Source: Pampus argenteus | Taxonomy: Eukaryota; Chordata; Actinopteri; Scombriformes; Stromateidae | Direction of reading: 5' to 3' | Assembly: GCA_036937835.1 (NCBI GenBank) | Contig: CM072876.1 | Location: forward strand, 4,025,001 to 4,089,000 | Length of the DNA: 64,000 nucleotides | Shown: one piece after another, positions 23,181-37,849 of the stretch | Numbering within the stretch: the stretch's first letter is position 1 | How the letters are laid out: each line of letters opens with the position of its first letter | The notes under the pieces: generated by a model | The model's input: only the letters and a program-made list of their open reading frames with translations | Database searches by the model: none | What the model was told of the DNA's origin: nothing | Program-made: the position numbers and the translations under genes

Positions 23181-26100
23181 TTCAAGTAAAGATTGTGTGT
23201 GTGTGTGTGTGCGTGTGTGTGTGACTCCACTAACCATCTCGTTAAATCCAAACAAAAATGCGTCTCATTTTAAAAACCGACATCTCGGAGGGATGTTGAT
23301 GCACATTTTGAGTCCAGCAATCAGCTGTAAAAAGCCTGAGTTGATTGGTGTGCTGCATTTCTGATTTCCTTTTAAATGTTTGGCACACAGGCCAAAGCGG
23401 ATTTTCAGAAATGACATATAATAGTTGTTTGATGGAGAGAACATTGCCTAGCCCTCTTCACTTCCATCCTCTTCATCAGCATTTTGCCTTGTCATGAAAC
23501 ACACGTCATTGACACAATTATGTCTGTCGTCTGTTTTGCAGGAGGTTTGAAGGAAAACTTAACATTCATACAGCACCATGCCAACTTTACTGTGTCTTGT
23601 TTAACAATGTCATGGTGCTTGTGGAGGAGACTCCTGAAACAATTGTTGCACATCATCAGTAGTCACCACTTCTAAATGCAAAAGCTGCTTAGACTCGAAA
23701 AAAAACGTACAGTACGCTTGTCCTTTACATCTTTGGCAGTTCAATCCTAAAACCCCTTAGGGAGGCACACACTCATTTAAAGGCCGTTAAATGATGATTG
23801 ATGAGGCATCCTCACAATGAGTGTGGCCCCTTTACAGCTACTTTGGAAACAATCTGTTATCCCCAAAACACCAAAAGCCAGGCCACTTTGTTGTATTAGG
23901 CCCCTTAATTTTCTTGCATCGAGGGAATGGGAGTCATTAGCCATTTAAGTGACAGCAGAGAGCTTCGAAGGGCAAGTTGTCCAGAGATGGAAAGTCCTCG
24001 TTTCTAAGTGGAGGTCAGAGGGCTGCTAGTTTGTTGTAGCCCTTGTGGCCTCACACAGCACTCTCACACGCTCCCTGTTAAAGATAACTCGGTAGAACAT
24101 ATGTTCAGGAGGAAATAGGGAAAAATAATAGCAATTGAACAAGAAAGGTCATGCTGTTTCCGTTATAATTCACCTTTTATGGAAAGTGCATGCAGCCTAC
24201 CTATTTACTATTACATTCAGCCAACATGTGGCTTTCTATAGTATTTCTGTACATGCATGTAGCTTTGCATCACATATAATGTCGGATCTGATTTTCACGC
24301 AAACTTCTGTTTGGATTGTTTTGCCTTTTTTTTTTTTATCATTGAGTCCATTGTAATTTGAATTGACCGACATGTAAAGCACAATTTAGACAACGTCCTG
24401 TGTGCAAGTTTCCACGAGAACAACAACATGTAAAAAAAAAAAAGATGACAGTTTTGACCATATAGGGTCTTATATTATATGCATACATGCATTTAACCCA
24501 CCGCATTAGTAGCTACAACATCGTACATTGCATGACTAAAATTTCCTCTATGTTAACAGGCTATTCAGCTAATGCCTACTAACTCTCCAATAGTTAAAAT
24601 TAAAAAACAGCACGTCTAAATGTTTAAAAAATAGTTTTTTTTAAAAAAAGGCTAATGTCAACTATCAAATATTAGAAAAGCGCTTTAAACAGACGCTAAA
24701 TGTTTAAAAAAATATATACTTCCTTAGCATTTTAAGCTAACAATCAAAATGTTAAAATCGAATTCCCTTTTCGTAAAGTCCGCTGTCGTCATTGCAAATA
24801 GTTTGTTTCCAGTGACATGCAATACTTTTAAAGTTGTACGAACTGTTGAGCACATATAGAAATCAAAGCGGTCTCAGACTGGAAATGGAAATTGATTTGT
24901 TGGAGAGACACAACAGGACAGGACCGGTCTTTTCATCGAGCGCCTTCATGCAGCGCAGAGTGCTGAAATGTATCACATACCACTCAATTTTTACACATAT
25001 TCACCAAATCATACCAACTACATCATTTCAGAAATTGCAGTGCTTTTGTTATGTAGGTGCAGACTAAACTGTCCTCCATATAATGGTGAAATACAGTGAG
25101 TTGTGGTGTTAAGATTTGTTTTCATACGTAAATGAAATATGCAGCAAAATGTGTTGTTGACATTTGAGATGTACTGTATACTGTACACGTTTTATGCAAT
25201 CTCTCCATCACGTGCGTTGCTTCTCTTGGGTCAATGTTATATCGGAAAACATCGAAGAGGGATGTTAAGATGAGACAGATTGAAGGTGAATCATTGACTG
25301 AGACAGGTATAGACTTACCACTGAAGAACATACCTGCAAATAGGAGATGAAATCAACAATGGAGATAGATTGTGATTCAAGACACAGTCTAGAAACGAAT
25401 TGATTGTCAGGTTGGTATTTTCACCCCCCCACCCCTCCATTCGTAACAAATTGTCTACTCTGGACTAGTATTGATGGCCCTCAGCAAAAGGTATAGTATG
25501 TGAAAATAAGGAAGAGAAATAGAAATAACCCAAAGGAGACAGTGAGAGATGGTAAGACAATACAGAGGCAGGAGCAAGAATTTCACAGGGAAAAAGAATT
25601 ACCAGGAGGGAAACAAAGACAAGATAGAAAAACAGAAGAAGAGACGGAGGGAGCGGAGAAACTGTCCCTGCACACTCAGTAGAAAATCCGTATTGACTTC
25701 ATCAGCGTGAAAACTTAAATCCTTTAAAGGATTTTTTTTTTTCCATCAATGCAACTAACAGAAAGGCCCGACTTATCAGACAAGAGCCCACCGAGCCCTT
25801 TGCCCCTCACATTACAGATTTCCTACTGAGAGCTAATGGGAAAACTTGATCCTTTGTTTCTTCTCTCTCTGGGCCTGCAAATCTGTTTTTCTTTTTTTTC
25901 TGATTACTGGATGCATATGGGGACTCCAGCGTTATTGGGATATTGTATTTCTCTTTACCAGAATTGATGTATGCATTTGGTCAAGCATAGACACAAGTGA
26001 ACAAAGCAGAACTCTATACGTTTACGTAGTAGATTCATAAAGTAGCATGAATTTTATAGACTTTATATGCAATTGGATTTCATTTATTTTTAGCACCTGC

Positions 26101-29100
26101 CAATACTAAATAAAGTTGTGCTTTTTTTTTTTTTTTTAATTGCAAATGTTCGCATGCTAACATGACATTGGTATGATGTTAGCATCCAAGTGAAGTGGCA
26201 ACTTTTTAACCCAGTAGCATGTTAATACAGCTCTGGTAAAAAAAATGAAATTAAAATTTGACAAGGCAGCGTTTTTCCTCACCGTCAGTCGTTGTATCAA
26301 TAAACTTTTGTGTGTGGTTTATCTTTAATATCTGTACGTGCAGGCTGGGAAGTGAATTGACACGTGATCGATGTATAAACCCGACCACTCTCGTCTCCTT
26401 CTGTTCTTCATCTCTTCTTCCTCTACCCTTTACTGCCCTCATCTCACCCTGACACCGAGGCCTCTAGCTTTCCCCCCTCATCCTCATGCAGGCTCTTCCT
26501 TGACCTGCAGCCTACGGACACACTGCTAGTCTGATTATGTCAGATTAGTGGCTCCTACTTATTTGACTCCGTCTCTCTCCATCTGTCATAATTTCTGTGT
26601 CTCGCTGTCTTTTTTCTGTTTAATTGCTTTGTTAAAGGAGGAGAGAAGGAATCAAGGGGATAAGGGAAGAGGTAGCATCAACCCTTTGTGAAGGGCTAAC
26701 ATGACGACCATTACTGCATGATAACCAATTATAACCTCTTTTTTTTTGCACCGTTTGTGATTGTGCGGTAGACGAAGCGAAGTGCAGCCTCTTTAATGAC
26801 AGTTTACAGCTACTGTTTCCTCTTTATCACAAAAGCTTTTTTGCCACACAAAGGCAGAAGTGTCAATTTAACAAAGCAGCGTTCAGCCGGAGGCAGTTAG
26901 CCACATACTGTAAATGAGTTTTGTTGTCATTGCAGAGCTGCCTCGATGACGGTTTAAAGTAGAAGTTGGAGGAAAAAAAACATTTGACATCATGGTAACA
27001 GTAGTTTTGAAATTTTTTTCAGTTTCAGTTTATTTTTATGTTTGAATTATCATTTAATTTTGCTGAACATATGAGCCAATCAGATCTGCTGTTACATTCA
27101 AATTGAGTCGCATTAGAGAGAAGAGTAAGGCCCCTTGTTCCTTCTATCTGGCCTCGAGTTACATCACTATGTCAGGCTAAAATATCCTAGAGCACAGTGA
27201 CCCTGGGTCTTTCCACAGGGATATCTTGACATTCAAATACAAAATGTAATCAAGGGATAAAAAAATCCTTGCAACCTCTTACAGGTACCCCACTTTTTAC
27301 CTTTTGAACAAAATGTGCTTCTCTCTTCTCAGCTCTCAGAGGGAGCTGAAGGCTGCTAAGGCTGATGATTAGGGTGGAGGACGAGGCTGAATCTCATTGG
27401 TTTGTTTTTTTTAAAGCAAAATCCAAAGCGGTAATAATATATATATTTTTTTTTACTTCAAAAAAATATACCTATATTGTTAAATTATATCTGTTTATGA
27501 ATAATTCATGCTTACTGTCCATCAAAATCACATGACCAGACACATTAGACGGGAGGATAGAGGGAAATGAGACATGTTGACAGCCATTGTAATAGAGTCA
27601 GTTTCGAGCATCTTAATGAGTCGAGACACTGAAAATGCAAAAATTGGAATCGATAATAAAATCTCCTAAACATTACAAATCAATTTTATATCACAAATCA
27701 AAAGAGTGTATTAAAGCACAAGCACTCTATCTGTAGTGATTGTGATTGCAAAACTCACATAGCATATCACAATTGCCTTTTTTTCAGATTAATTGCCCTT
27801 CCAGATGCGTACTGCATATAGCCCAGCACTCAACTCAAGGACAGCCACCTGGCGTCTGCAGTGTGCTGTGAAGAGAGCTGCCTGCTCATCACTGTTTGAT
27901 CCTGCATGCGCAAGCAAACCGGTGTTTTATCAGGACGGCTAATTATAGGCAGAGAAGGATGTGGAAACGCCACCAGAGGAATGCAGCGTGTCCACACATT
28001 CATTTGTACACACACGCGTTGCTGAGAGGCAACCACGGGCTGACGCAGGGCGTTTGTGTGATTGTGATGTGCATGTGCGCTCACAAACACACACACGAAA
28101 CAGAATCAGAGTTTCCTCCTGAGGTTCACCGCTATATCCATCCATCACGGGGACAGGACAGCAAAATGACACAGCTAACTGCTCTGCCGTGGTTGGTCAA
28201 TGACAGAAACATTTCTCTGGCCCCAATTCGGGGCCCTTGAACTCTGTGGTCTTTGTTTGTATCCTCCTATAACCCCAGGTTTCTCTATTGTAAGGAGATT
28301 TGTCGAGGCAGAGTCTAGTTCGGGGAGTTAAACATTTCCCTGGGCTTCGGTGGGAGTTGGTCTTGCATGCAGAGGTTACTGGAGTTCACCTACTGAGTTC
28401 ACTCGCTGTGTTGTTTGTCTAAAAAGGATTTTTTTATGATGAAATCATCAATAAATACTAATAGCCTAATAATTTTTTTTAGCTTTTTATCTAAAATGAG
28501 AATTTGCCAGAGGAAATTAAAAATCAATGTAATCAAAAATAAAAATGGGCAAAACAAACAAATTAAAAAACCAAAAAACACATTTTTGAGTGAAAGTACG
28601 ACTCAAAAAGTCCAAATAATAAATCCATGGCATAATTACAGAAATTTGGCTCAACATTGAGAATCATCAGTCGTCTACACAGACGAGTGTGTCTTCATTT
28701 CACCGTCCCATCCTTCTTTTCAGGTTACTCTTTTCATTTGCCAATCACTCGGTGCAGGGTTCACGGATAATAAGGTCTGTGTGGAGTTGAAATGAAAATA
28801 TACTCTAAGATATGTGAAAGTGTTCTGCTTTCTGTTCTGAAGCACTTCCAGCATCTCAAAGATGTCAGCAGACGAAAAGCTCTGGCTTCGCATATTCAGG
28901 GCACAAAGTCATAAAACTGCTACTTCGACAGTAAAGCTTCTCTCACCTGTTTCCAGTTTCCTCCTCCTGCATTTTCTGATGCTTTCTTCGTGCCACATTT
29001 CCACCATGTTGCAAAACCCGTCCTCTTAAGCACACAGCCACGTCACATAAATTACCATAAGTCGTTTTCATGGTCATATGACAGAGTAGCTTGAGAGGAA

Positions 29101-31624
29101 CTTGGCTCCTCTTAACAGCAGAGGCCCCTCCGTTGGGCCCCGTTGTGAGCAGAAGATGGAAAACATTGATGTGCGCCATTCATCTTTATATCCGAGGTGT
29201 GTGTGTGCATGTGTGTGTGTGTGTTTTTCTGTGCACCTGCATACATGTGCCAGTCTGTGTTTGTGTGCTGTGTTCTATGAATGCATGCATATGTGTGTGT
29301 GTATATATATATGTGTGTGTGTATGACATTAATTTATGGATAGGTGTTCTGCCTGTCTGAGGAAGAAGCTGCAGCCTGTTCTGATTTGTGAAGAATTCAG
29401 AAGCTACAGATGTCAGAAACCAGAACAGCGAGTAGTTTGTGAATCTGTGTTTTTCTGCATCTTTGGCTCTGGTTTCCTCTCTCAATTTTACACTGAACAT
29501 GCAGATGCAACATATTAATGCCAAATGTAAATATTGGCAGAAAAGAGAGAGAGAAAGAAAGAGGTCCATAACTGAATGAATAAAGGAATAAAACACCATA
29601 ACTTCAACAACAAAAAAATAAACACTGGTGTAATAATTACTTGGTGTGTTTCGAATCCCATCACGGTGGGGATTAATGTAGTCTAATAAGCCTTCAGCAG
29701 TCATAGCCCTCTGTAGCAGCAGCAGCAGCAGAAGTGAATTACAGTGAAATTACAGTGATCTGTTAACAACTGTAGTATGAAGCTGTAAACTTGAACATTT
29801 CCCCTTTTGACTCTCAAAAAAAAAAAACACAGTCTCATTGTTTTCTACATTTGAACCTTACATGAGTGTCTCTGTCTTATCCTAACTCTGGATCATCACA
29901 TAACATCAACATAACAGCGTTACTAAACTAAACGTGATTTACCTTCCGACTGCTTAAGAGCTTGATCAGGCCGGTTAATGTCACCATCACTTTCAGCTGC
30001 TGCGGTTTTAGTGCCTCTTTCTCTGGTTTCATGAATTCTGACATGATAAACTTAATCCTTCTCTTGACAACAACACGCAAGACGAATAAATCAGTAGGTC
30101 AACCTGGTGAACTCAATGCATCTGGACACAAACAACCCGAGAGATGTATTATATAGCAAGAGCCTCAAATCCATCTGGTTAAAACAGTGATAGTTCCATG
30201 TAATTTGCCACAAGTGCACACATTTAAACTCAGAAAATAGAGAAAATCAATTTCTCAATAAATAAATAAATAAATAAAATAAAATGTGTTCATGAGTTCC
30301 TCAAAGTTCAGCCGGTCTTTATTTAACCTGTGAATAATTTCCGCTAACGTTTGGTGTCTCTTTAAAGTATTATACCTTTTTTTACGTACATCAATACATT
30401 TCTGCCTGGAACATACTAAATATATTTTAAAAAATTCATTCAGCACCGAGGGCAAAGATGAAAAGTAGAAAAGAGTTCAGCCTCAAAGAGGTATTTTGTA
30501 TCAAGGTGTTTGAGCCTGAGAAAATTCAAATCGCATGGTAACGAGTTAGTGTCAGTATGAATAAAGTTTATCTCACTCGCAGTCAATAGCTTTCTCTATT
30601 TGGAGTGAATATCCTTGCCTTTTTTGCTCCGTTTATATGTCCATACATGAAAAGTCTCTGCTTTGACTGAATGTTTTGATGTCGGGAAAATGATTTTCTG
30701 TACAGGCAGCTTTTTTTTCGCATACGTGTTTGTACATGTATATGTGCACTTTCCACAGATCTGTTTCATGCACCTCTTCTGAAATTAGCCCCAACCACCT
30801 CACCACACACACACATCATGGTAGTTTATTCTTTTCTACCTCATAGTTGTACTCTATTACCAGTGCCAGTGCATCTGCTGCAGCACATATGCCACCGAGC
30901 TGTAAAAGCCGTATAAACCTGCGATACTCTCGTGTCCTTTTCTAGCTTTCCATTCTGCTATAGTTACATTTCTTGCAAAATCCACCCAGAAGCAGAGTAA
31001 GCAATGAAAGCCTTTTTTTTATCAGCACAGCTGGTGCCCAAATATCCTGTGAAATTGTACTTAATTTTTCTCTGCTTCTGTGGCTAAAGAGATGCCACCT
31101 TGTTTTTTCTTTTGTGTCGCTACAGCCTGAGGCAGGTCTGGTCTGCCTGTGCTTACCTTGAAGCCTCATGTTTTTTTGTTGTTTTTTTTTTTGTCACTCT
31201 ACTCACTTAAAGCTTAAGTTTTAATTTACATTTGATTCCTGAGTTTGACAACCGGCTCGCTAAAACCCCTCCTTCGAATTATAGTCAAACGATAGCAACC
31301 ACAACTAGGCTCAGCAGGCGTGTCAAGCTTTTGATCTGTCCACAAGCTTGTAGCCTGCAATAGTAACCAAGCATTACTTACGAAGCCTATTGTTATTAGT
31401 TTGTGGGTTTACAGATTGTGTTAAACAACTACATCCACGGTGTACTATTTGTGGAAGGCAGGCCGGGATGCGCTAACATCAACAACTCTATCTGGATCTT
31501 TTGGGAGGTTTAAACTCTCTAAGACATCATCACAGACAGCTAGTTTGCAGTATCCAGGCTTTTAAAATGTATAAAACCCAACAGTAAAATACACATGACC
31601 CAACAATACATGTGATCCCATACA
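23181..31624. other. Long gene-free interval
   Basis: Contains (TG)n at 23194-23222 and around 29198-29320, and an 18-bp palindrome at 25717-25734. Stretches such as 23740-24070 and 25690-25870 are free of low-complexity sequence and could be conserved noncoding elements, but that cannot be told from one sequence. No exon with splice context and no RNA gene was recognised. Confidence 0.45.
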
Positions 31625-31847
31625 TCCCAGATAGCAAATGTTAATTCAACTGATTTCTGGTCAAAATGGTTGATTTTCGGTTGGCAACCTTTAAGTATAA
31701 CTGTGTCATTTTTTAATATTTTATATTAAGGGTTAACATTAACTTTAATTATGTTACCGCAATAAAAATTTAAATCTCCAGCTGATCTGTAATTTTACTC
31801 TATTCATACATGCATTTTAATCAGGACATTGTAATTGCATATGAGCG

Positions 31848-31848
<1 letters not shown>

Positions 31849-31886
<38 letters not shown>
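31849..31886 (+). repeat. (TA)n microsatellite
   Basis: About 19 uninterrupted TA units. Confidence 0.95.
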
Positions 31887-31889
<3 letters not shown>

Positions 31890-32938
31890 TATATGCACAG
31901 TTCCCATTTTCAGCATACTGCTTTCAATGACATTTCCTCATTTACATGTAAGTGTTGCAATGGCAGCAAATGTCAAAAAAGGGAGAGTTAAGTGTAAGCA
32001 AGCAGCAGGTACCACGACCTGAGGCTGATTCTGGCTCCAATAGACTCCCGATCAAAATACGTCGACTTTTCTCATGAAATACTTCATCGATGAGCATTTT
32101 TTCTTCCACTTTTTTTTTTTAAATCTCTATCCAACGACCACAATTTAAACATATATTTTTGGCTTAATGCATTTTGATTTAGTGAAAAAAAAAAAAGTAT
32201 TCCCTCTCACTCAGTGTAATATAATATATTAGTGATAATATTCATGATTTATATAATGTGTGCAAGTGTCTGAGAAAATTTGAATTATGTCTAAAACAAT
32301 GTACTGTAGCTATATGGCCACAGTGCAGCCCTGCTAATACCTACAGATTATACTGCTAGCATCTTTTTGTTTAAAATACATAATTTTACAGTCATTTAAA
32401 AAATAAGTTAAAAAAAAAAACCCCTCTGACTGGAGTCAACTTGACTGACCACCACCGCTGGCTGGAAGATGTAGAAACAGTAATTGGCCTTTGTGGTTAT
32501 GAACCTGCTGCGTTGCTGCATAATGATCCACAGAACAATATAATGTAGGTCAGAACAACAGTATTAGCAGTGGCTTCAAAAATTATCTCAGTGTAGGCAA
32601 CATCATGACAACAACCATCTCTCCCTCTCTCTCTCTGTGTGTGTGTCTCTCTCTCTCTCATCTGTTTATGGCTGCTCGCTCAGCTTTGGTAGGACGCAGC
32701 ATGTCTCACTCGATCCGAAAGGATGCTGTCCACAACTTTGACAAACTGTCTGGCTTGTCATTTTAATTGGGCTGGCAAAGGAAACAAGGAAATATTCAGA
32801 GAAACAACCAGGCAAGATAGAAGAAGAAGTTTAGTGAGTGGTAAATTTTTAAGTTTTAACCTAAAATCATACAGGGATGATTAGTAAATGTCTATTATTA
32901 TCAGTTTAGTTGTAGTTTTTTTTTCCATTAGTGTGGTG

Positions 32939-33290
32939 TTAAAGGAATAGTTTTACATTTCAGATCAATACCAGTCTATAGTCTGACACTAATATCTGAT
33001 GCTACAGCCAGGAGACAGTATTGAAATAGTCCAGCATGAAACCCCCATTAAACACTTTTTATATGGATTAAATAAACAAGATAAAACATGTTAATTAGCG
33101 AGCTTTAGAGGTGCTGGAAGGCAGATTTTCTTACCTACAGTTTTGCCGTTTCCCCCTCTTTCCCCTCTAACTGGCTGCTGGCTGTAGCTTCTGACTTACT
33201 GTACAGACATGAGGTGGTATTGATCATCTTATCCAGCTCTTAGTAAGAAAGCAAACATATTTTCTGAAGCGTCAAACTTTTCCTTTTTAA
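32939..33290 (-). mobile_element. Complete MITE-like repeat with TTAA ends
   Basis: The left end TTAAAGGAATAGTTTTAC and the right end (reverse complement) TTAAAAAGGAAAAGTTTGAC are imperfect inverted repeats, and both abut TTAA. The interior has CTTTAGAGGTGCTGG, GGCTGCTGGCTGTAGCTTC and GTACAGACATGAGGTGG. It is about 352 bp and noncoding. Two partial copies occur at 11122-13290 (interrupted) and 19030-19165. The TTAA borders point to a piggyBac-like or other TTAA-targeting superfamily (inference). Confidence 0.6.
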
Positions 33291-34558
33291 ATGTAAGAGC
33301 GTTAGCCGACATGCGAATGATGTCACGTGATCCTGGTATATCAGAATATTTGAATAATTAAAGAGCATCTGACTTAAAAAAAACAACTGTATATTCTTAC
33401 AACAGGTGTGTGACATTATTATTTTAGGCCAAATAAACATGACAATTGTTTTTCCTGGGTTGGCTTAGCACACAGAGATTCAAAGTAAACATGATCTATT
33501 GACATAAGGTAGGCCGTGTGTCCCTCTTTCTACCTCTCCATTGTGCTCCCCCCCAAGCATTTGCTTATTCTGCCTAAGCCAGCAGTCGGCTCTGTGCAGA
33601 AAAGAAACACTTGTGAAGTGTTAGATGGAAGATTACATGCCAAAAAAAAAAAAAAAACTAATTGACATTGCCTCCGCACAGGTGTGCCACTTGAAGAGAA
33701 GCAGACTTTCAGTATATTATCTTTGTCTTTTACCCTCATCGCTCGGGGTTTTCAATTTAGTCTTTTTCAGCAGCCCCTCGGCAGGAAGCTGTCCCACCTG
33801 GCCTTCAGTTTTACAGTCAAAAAAAATAAAAATAAAATAAAAGGCCGTTATGTGCCGGAGCATGAGGTTGGCATTAAGAGAACAGCAAAAAAAAAAAAAA
33901 AAAAAAAAAATATACTCTGTTTATATTATCTGTGAAAAAAACTAAATGTCACCTCGGGGTCTGAAATTGTAAGTCTACATTTTCATAATTAAAAATCTGA
34001 AAATTAAAGACATGTTGTCCGTCATATCTTTCAGTAATTGTTCAGTAATGTGTTATTATATAGTTTCATGTTCGTTATTTATATTGAAATATCTGCTATG
34101 GTAATCTTGAACAAGCCTCATAGTACAATTTTAATATTTGCCAACAATACATGGTTTAGTGTGTACTGTGTGTTCATATACATTACAGTATTCTGGGGAT
34201 GTATTTCAAAATGTCACATTTGTAAGTCAGCTGTACTTCAGTAGAAAACTCATTGATGAGATTTCCTATAATGGCAATACATTGACTTTTTGGAGCCGGC
34301 TTGTTGCTTTAGTATTTTTTAAATTATATGCTGAGTAAACTATTTCAAAGCACAGAAGCGTTAACATTATTCAATATTGAACCGGTTAACATTTAGTTGT
34401 ACTATGTAAATGAGTGTTGAATCAATACTGAAATCATACGTTTCTTCAACATCAATCATAAGGAGCGCTTTTAATTTGGTTTCAACGTTGGGCATAGATT
34501 CAATACTTTTGACTGATGACATTTCGGTGTTGTTTCGATTGGATTCTGCTATCTGGGA

Positions 34559-37500
34559 ACATGAAACTCAACAACAAATCACTTGATTCCCATTTTAATA
34601 TCTTCTCAAAGCTGCCACAGTTTTCTTAATGTTTAATATGAGACCTGAGATTTTCAAACCATGCTGCTACGGACTTCAAATGCTGTAAATCGACCAGACA
34701 AGACAGTTCTACTAGATACATATATGACCGTATCGTCTGCATACGTCAATATAAAGTAGTATCTTAGGTAAACAGCCAAACATGGTAATGGTCTCCTTTT
34801 ATTTAGCATTTTTTAAAATAAATTCATGATGCTAGCTAAATCTGTCATTTTAAAATGTGAAATTGATGGTTGCCAAGCAGGAATAATCAAACATTTCCAG
34901 TGATAAATCTGCCAACATTTTCACTGTAAAAATGGTCTTCTATCTAAAAAAGGGCACTGCATTGCAACCTTTTTGCATGTATGAGTTGGGCTGTGTGGCT
35001 CTTGCCATTGCAGATGTTTTGAAGTCCTTTCATAGATCAAGCACTTAATTTCTCTAATGTAACTCTCGTGTTTGATTAGCGTTATATCCGGTAGGAACGA
35101 GGCGTTCCACTGCATGAAAAGTAACATCATCATTCACTAATTCAGCCATTCAACGTGACTAACCTTGAGCTAAAGCACATTGAAAGCGAGGATATGTAAG
35201 GAGTCAAGTTGGAAGGAAGGATGAAAGGCTAGCTGAAGAAAAGTTAGTGATTCATTCTCTGTCAGGCGAATGTGACTTGTATTAGTAAGGAAGGGAATAG
35301 GAGACTGGAAAGAAATGAAGGAAACTATTAGTTTTTCTTTATTTTTTTTGGGGGGGTGTACATATATAAAATGTACATTTTGTTCCAGCCATTTTTTATT
35401 AATTCACCCCCTCCTGAAACTCAATCCCTCCCGTTTCTGTTCCTGTGTTTTACAGAGCTGTTAACAAGACTCCTACAGCTTCAGTGAAAAGCATGTGCGA
35501 GGGCATATAGACTATAACTATCTGGAAGCAATGGGCCAGTGAGAGGGATGATTCACACCAACAAAGAGCTCATATCACTCTGTGTAAAGGGGATTTTTCT
35601 TGAAAATAACATGCCATTATACAGATGCCGTCATTAAAATATGGGAGAATGCTCTGCTTAGCGTGAAGCAAGGACACACACACACACACACGTATTGCAC
35701 ATAACTGCACACATATTCACCAAATACATAGACACATACAACTCTATCTTCCCTGCACACACACGGTCTACAGTTTGCAGAGCTTGCACATGACACCTGA
35801 ATAAACTTTGCACAAGGTTTAGGAATAATAGCTCCAATATCTGCACCCATACCTCCATCATTTAGAGCCTTTATACTGGAACTGATTTTATAAATATGCT
35901 TTTATCCAGTCTGGGCAGTCAAACCAGAAGGTCTTTATTTGAAAATGCAAAACTTTCTCTCTCAAACAAAAGGTGAACATGTTTTTCCATAAAGCTGCTA
36001 CCACTTATAAACTGCTTTTTTTTCGATACCTTATTTGGTGCAGATTAATCATATCCTGGACTGTTTACTTTCTTGGTTTTGGCTGCTGTCAAGAGAGGTG
36101 AACGTGCCAATCAAATCAGAGCTGCATGAAACAACAAGCTACCCGGGCCGGCCTCATACAGGTGATTTCACGCCACTTACAAGTGAATCCCAGAGAGGGC
36201 AACTTAAAATATGTACTTTCTCCAACAAAACCCATACTAAATCTGACTTACTGATTCTTTTTGCTGTAATTTTCCCAACCTTAACCTCCTGGATCATACT
36301 GTTGTGTGTTTGAAGAGACAATGAAATTAAAATTAACTGCCAAAAATTAACTATTTCTATTTCCTTGTTTTCATTGTTAGTGTCCAGTGTTTGAATACAA
36401 GAATCCATCTATAAGTACTATAACAGAATTGGGAACCTGCAGCATGTTCAAAGTTCACCGACTTGCATTTGAAAGCAGTAACCTTTCCCTAAGACACAAC
36501 AGATGCATTCCTGTGGTTGTGATTTCACCTCTTTTAAGAAATCCATAATTTTTGACAGCTCAAGATTAATAATGTGTTTGTTTTTTTCCCCCCAATAAAC
36601 AGCTGACCTGAGCAATTGTGTGACTGATTACAAATAGCCTGCTTATACTCTGTTGTCAGTTGTTAATGGGAAACAACAAAGAGCCAATGAAAAGCTGCAA
36701 CACATTGTCTGATTTGGACTAATCCAGACAGACTAGGTGAGAGGAGGTGAAGCTGTAAATCCTTAGAGAGCGCAAATTTAATATCCACAGAAACGGAGAA
36801 TGATACTGAAGAGAAGCTATAAGCATGAGAGGATCCAGGGATTTTTTTAATTTTTTTATTATTTCCAGATTTGGCTCAGAATTAATAACGCTGTTTAAAA
36901 AATGAAGCTGATTTCCTTTATGCACCTCAAGCCACAAAAAGAAGCTGACGTGCATCTTCTATGGGCAGACTACAGCTTGTACATGTGATGACATCATAGG
37001 TCTGACAGTAAGTCCTGCGGTTTCTGGCCTCCGGTGATTTTCAGCCCTTCAGGGTGAAAGCAGGTAACTAAACAGAGGGATTGATGATTGAAGGTGCAGA
37101 AATACAGGTAGATGGAGCTCTAGTGACATCTAGTGGTTGGTTAATTCAGGCTTTCTTCTTTTACTCAAAAGATATTGCAGATACCAGACTGTGGGCATCT
37201 GGGCCCCACTTCCTACCCTGGCATCATCTGTAATGTTTATGTCCATAATATTTTGCTAAAATGCTATTGTTGGTTGCTTAAATCCTCAGCAGACCTGCCT
37301 GGTATTCAAATGACTGTCGGATACTATAGAAAACATTACAGGAATCCATCAAAGGAAACTTCTGTGCAACTTACGGATGCCAATATGTACTATACTGAAG
37401 AAAAACCTTCTCAAAATAAAAAAAATCAGATCACTTGCTATCTGCAGATATTCAATATTAAAGGATCAAGATTAAAAAAAACTATGTACTAACTTTGGCG

Positions 37501-37849
37501 TCCTCTGACTTCATTTATTTAGTAATATAACTACTACTGAAACATGTTGATTTATATATATATACATATATATCCTTTCATAATTATGCTTCCCAGTTCA
37601 GGTTTTACTACAGTACTGTATGCATTTGTCTACATATTGAGTAGGAAAGTCACAAATAGTATATATACTCACCTAACCTCTGATCTTTAAACGTTTCCTT
37701 AGTTGCATGTAGGCGTCTAGTAATTAACAATTATTAGTAGTAGTATTTTAAGAAATATTTTTGGACATTTTTTTGTGTGTGTTAAATAGCTAATGGTACA
37801 TAAACAAACACGAAACAATGGAATAAAAAGGAGCAACAAATAAAAGGGT
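34559..37849. other. Noncoding flank upstream of FAM177A1
   Basis: Contains a (CA)n tract near 35674-35692 and TA-rich sequence near 37554-37572. Several open frames of 70-105 codons (such as 37175-37492) lack splice context and recognisable domains. Confidence 0.5.

Larger units (their letters stand above)
31625..34558. mobile_element. Possible 2.9-kb element with inverted ends
   Basis: TCCCAGATAGCA at 31625-31636 is exactly inverted at 34547-34558 (TGCTATCTGGGA). ACA directly precedes the left copy and directly follows the right, a possible 3-bp target duplication. Sequence near both ends is rich in TTCAA/TTGAA words. The interior has no transposase, but contains (TA)n at 31849-31886 and a complete MITE-like repeat at 32939-33290. 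It could also be two unrelated ends. Confidence 0.3.

Noticed and set aside
29640..29680. TTTCGAATCCCATCAC as a tRNA T-arm or tRNA-derived SINE
   Set aside because: No A-box or cloverleaf could be built around it.
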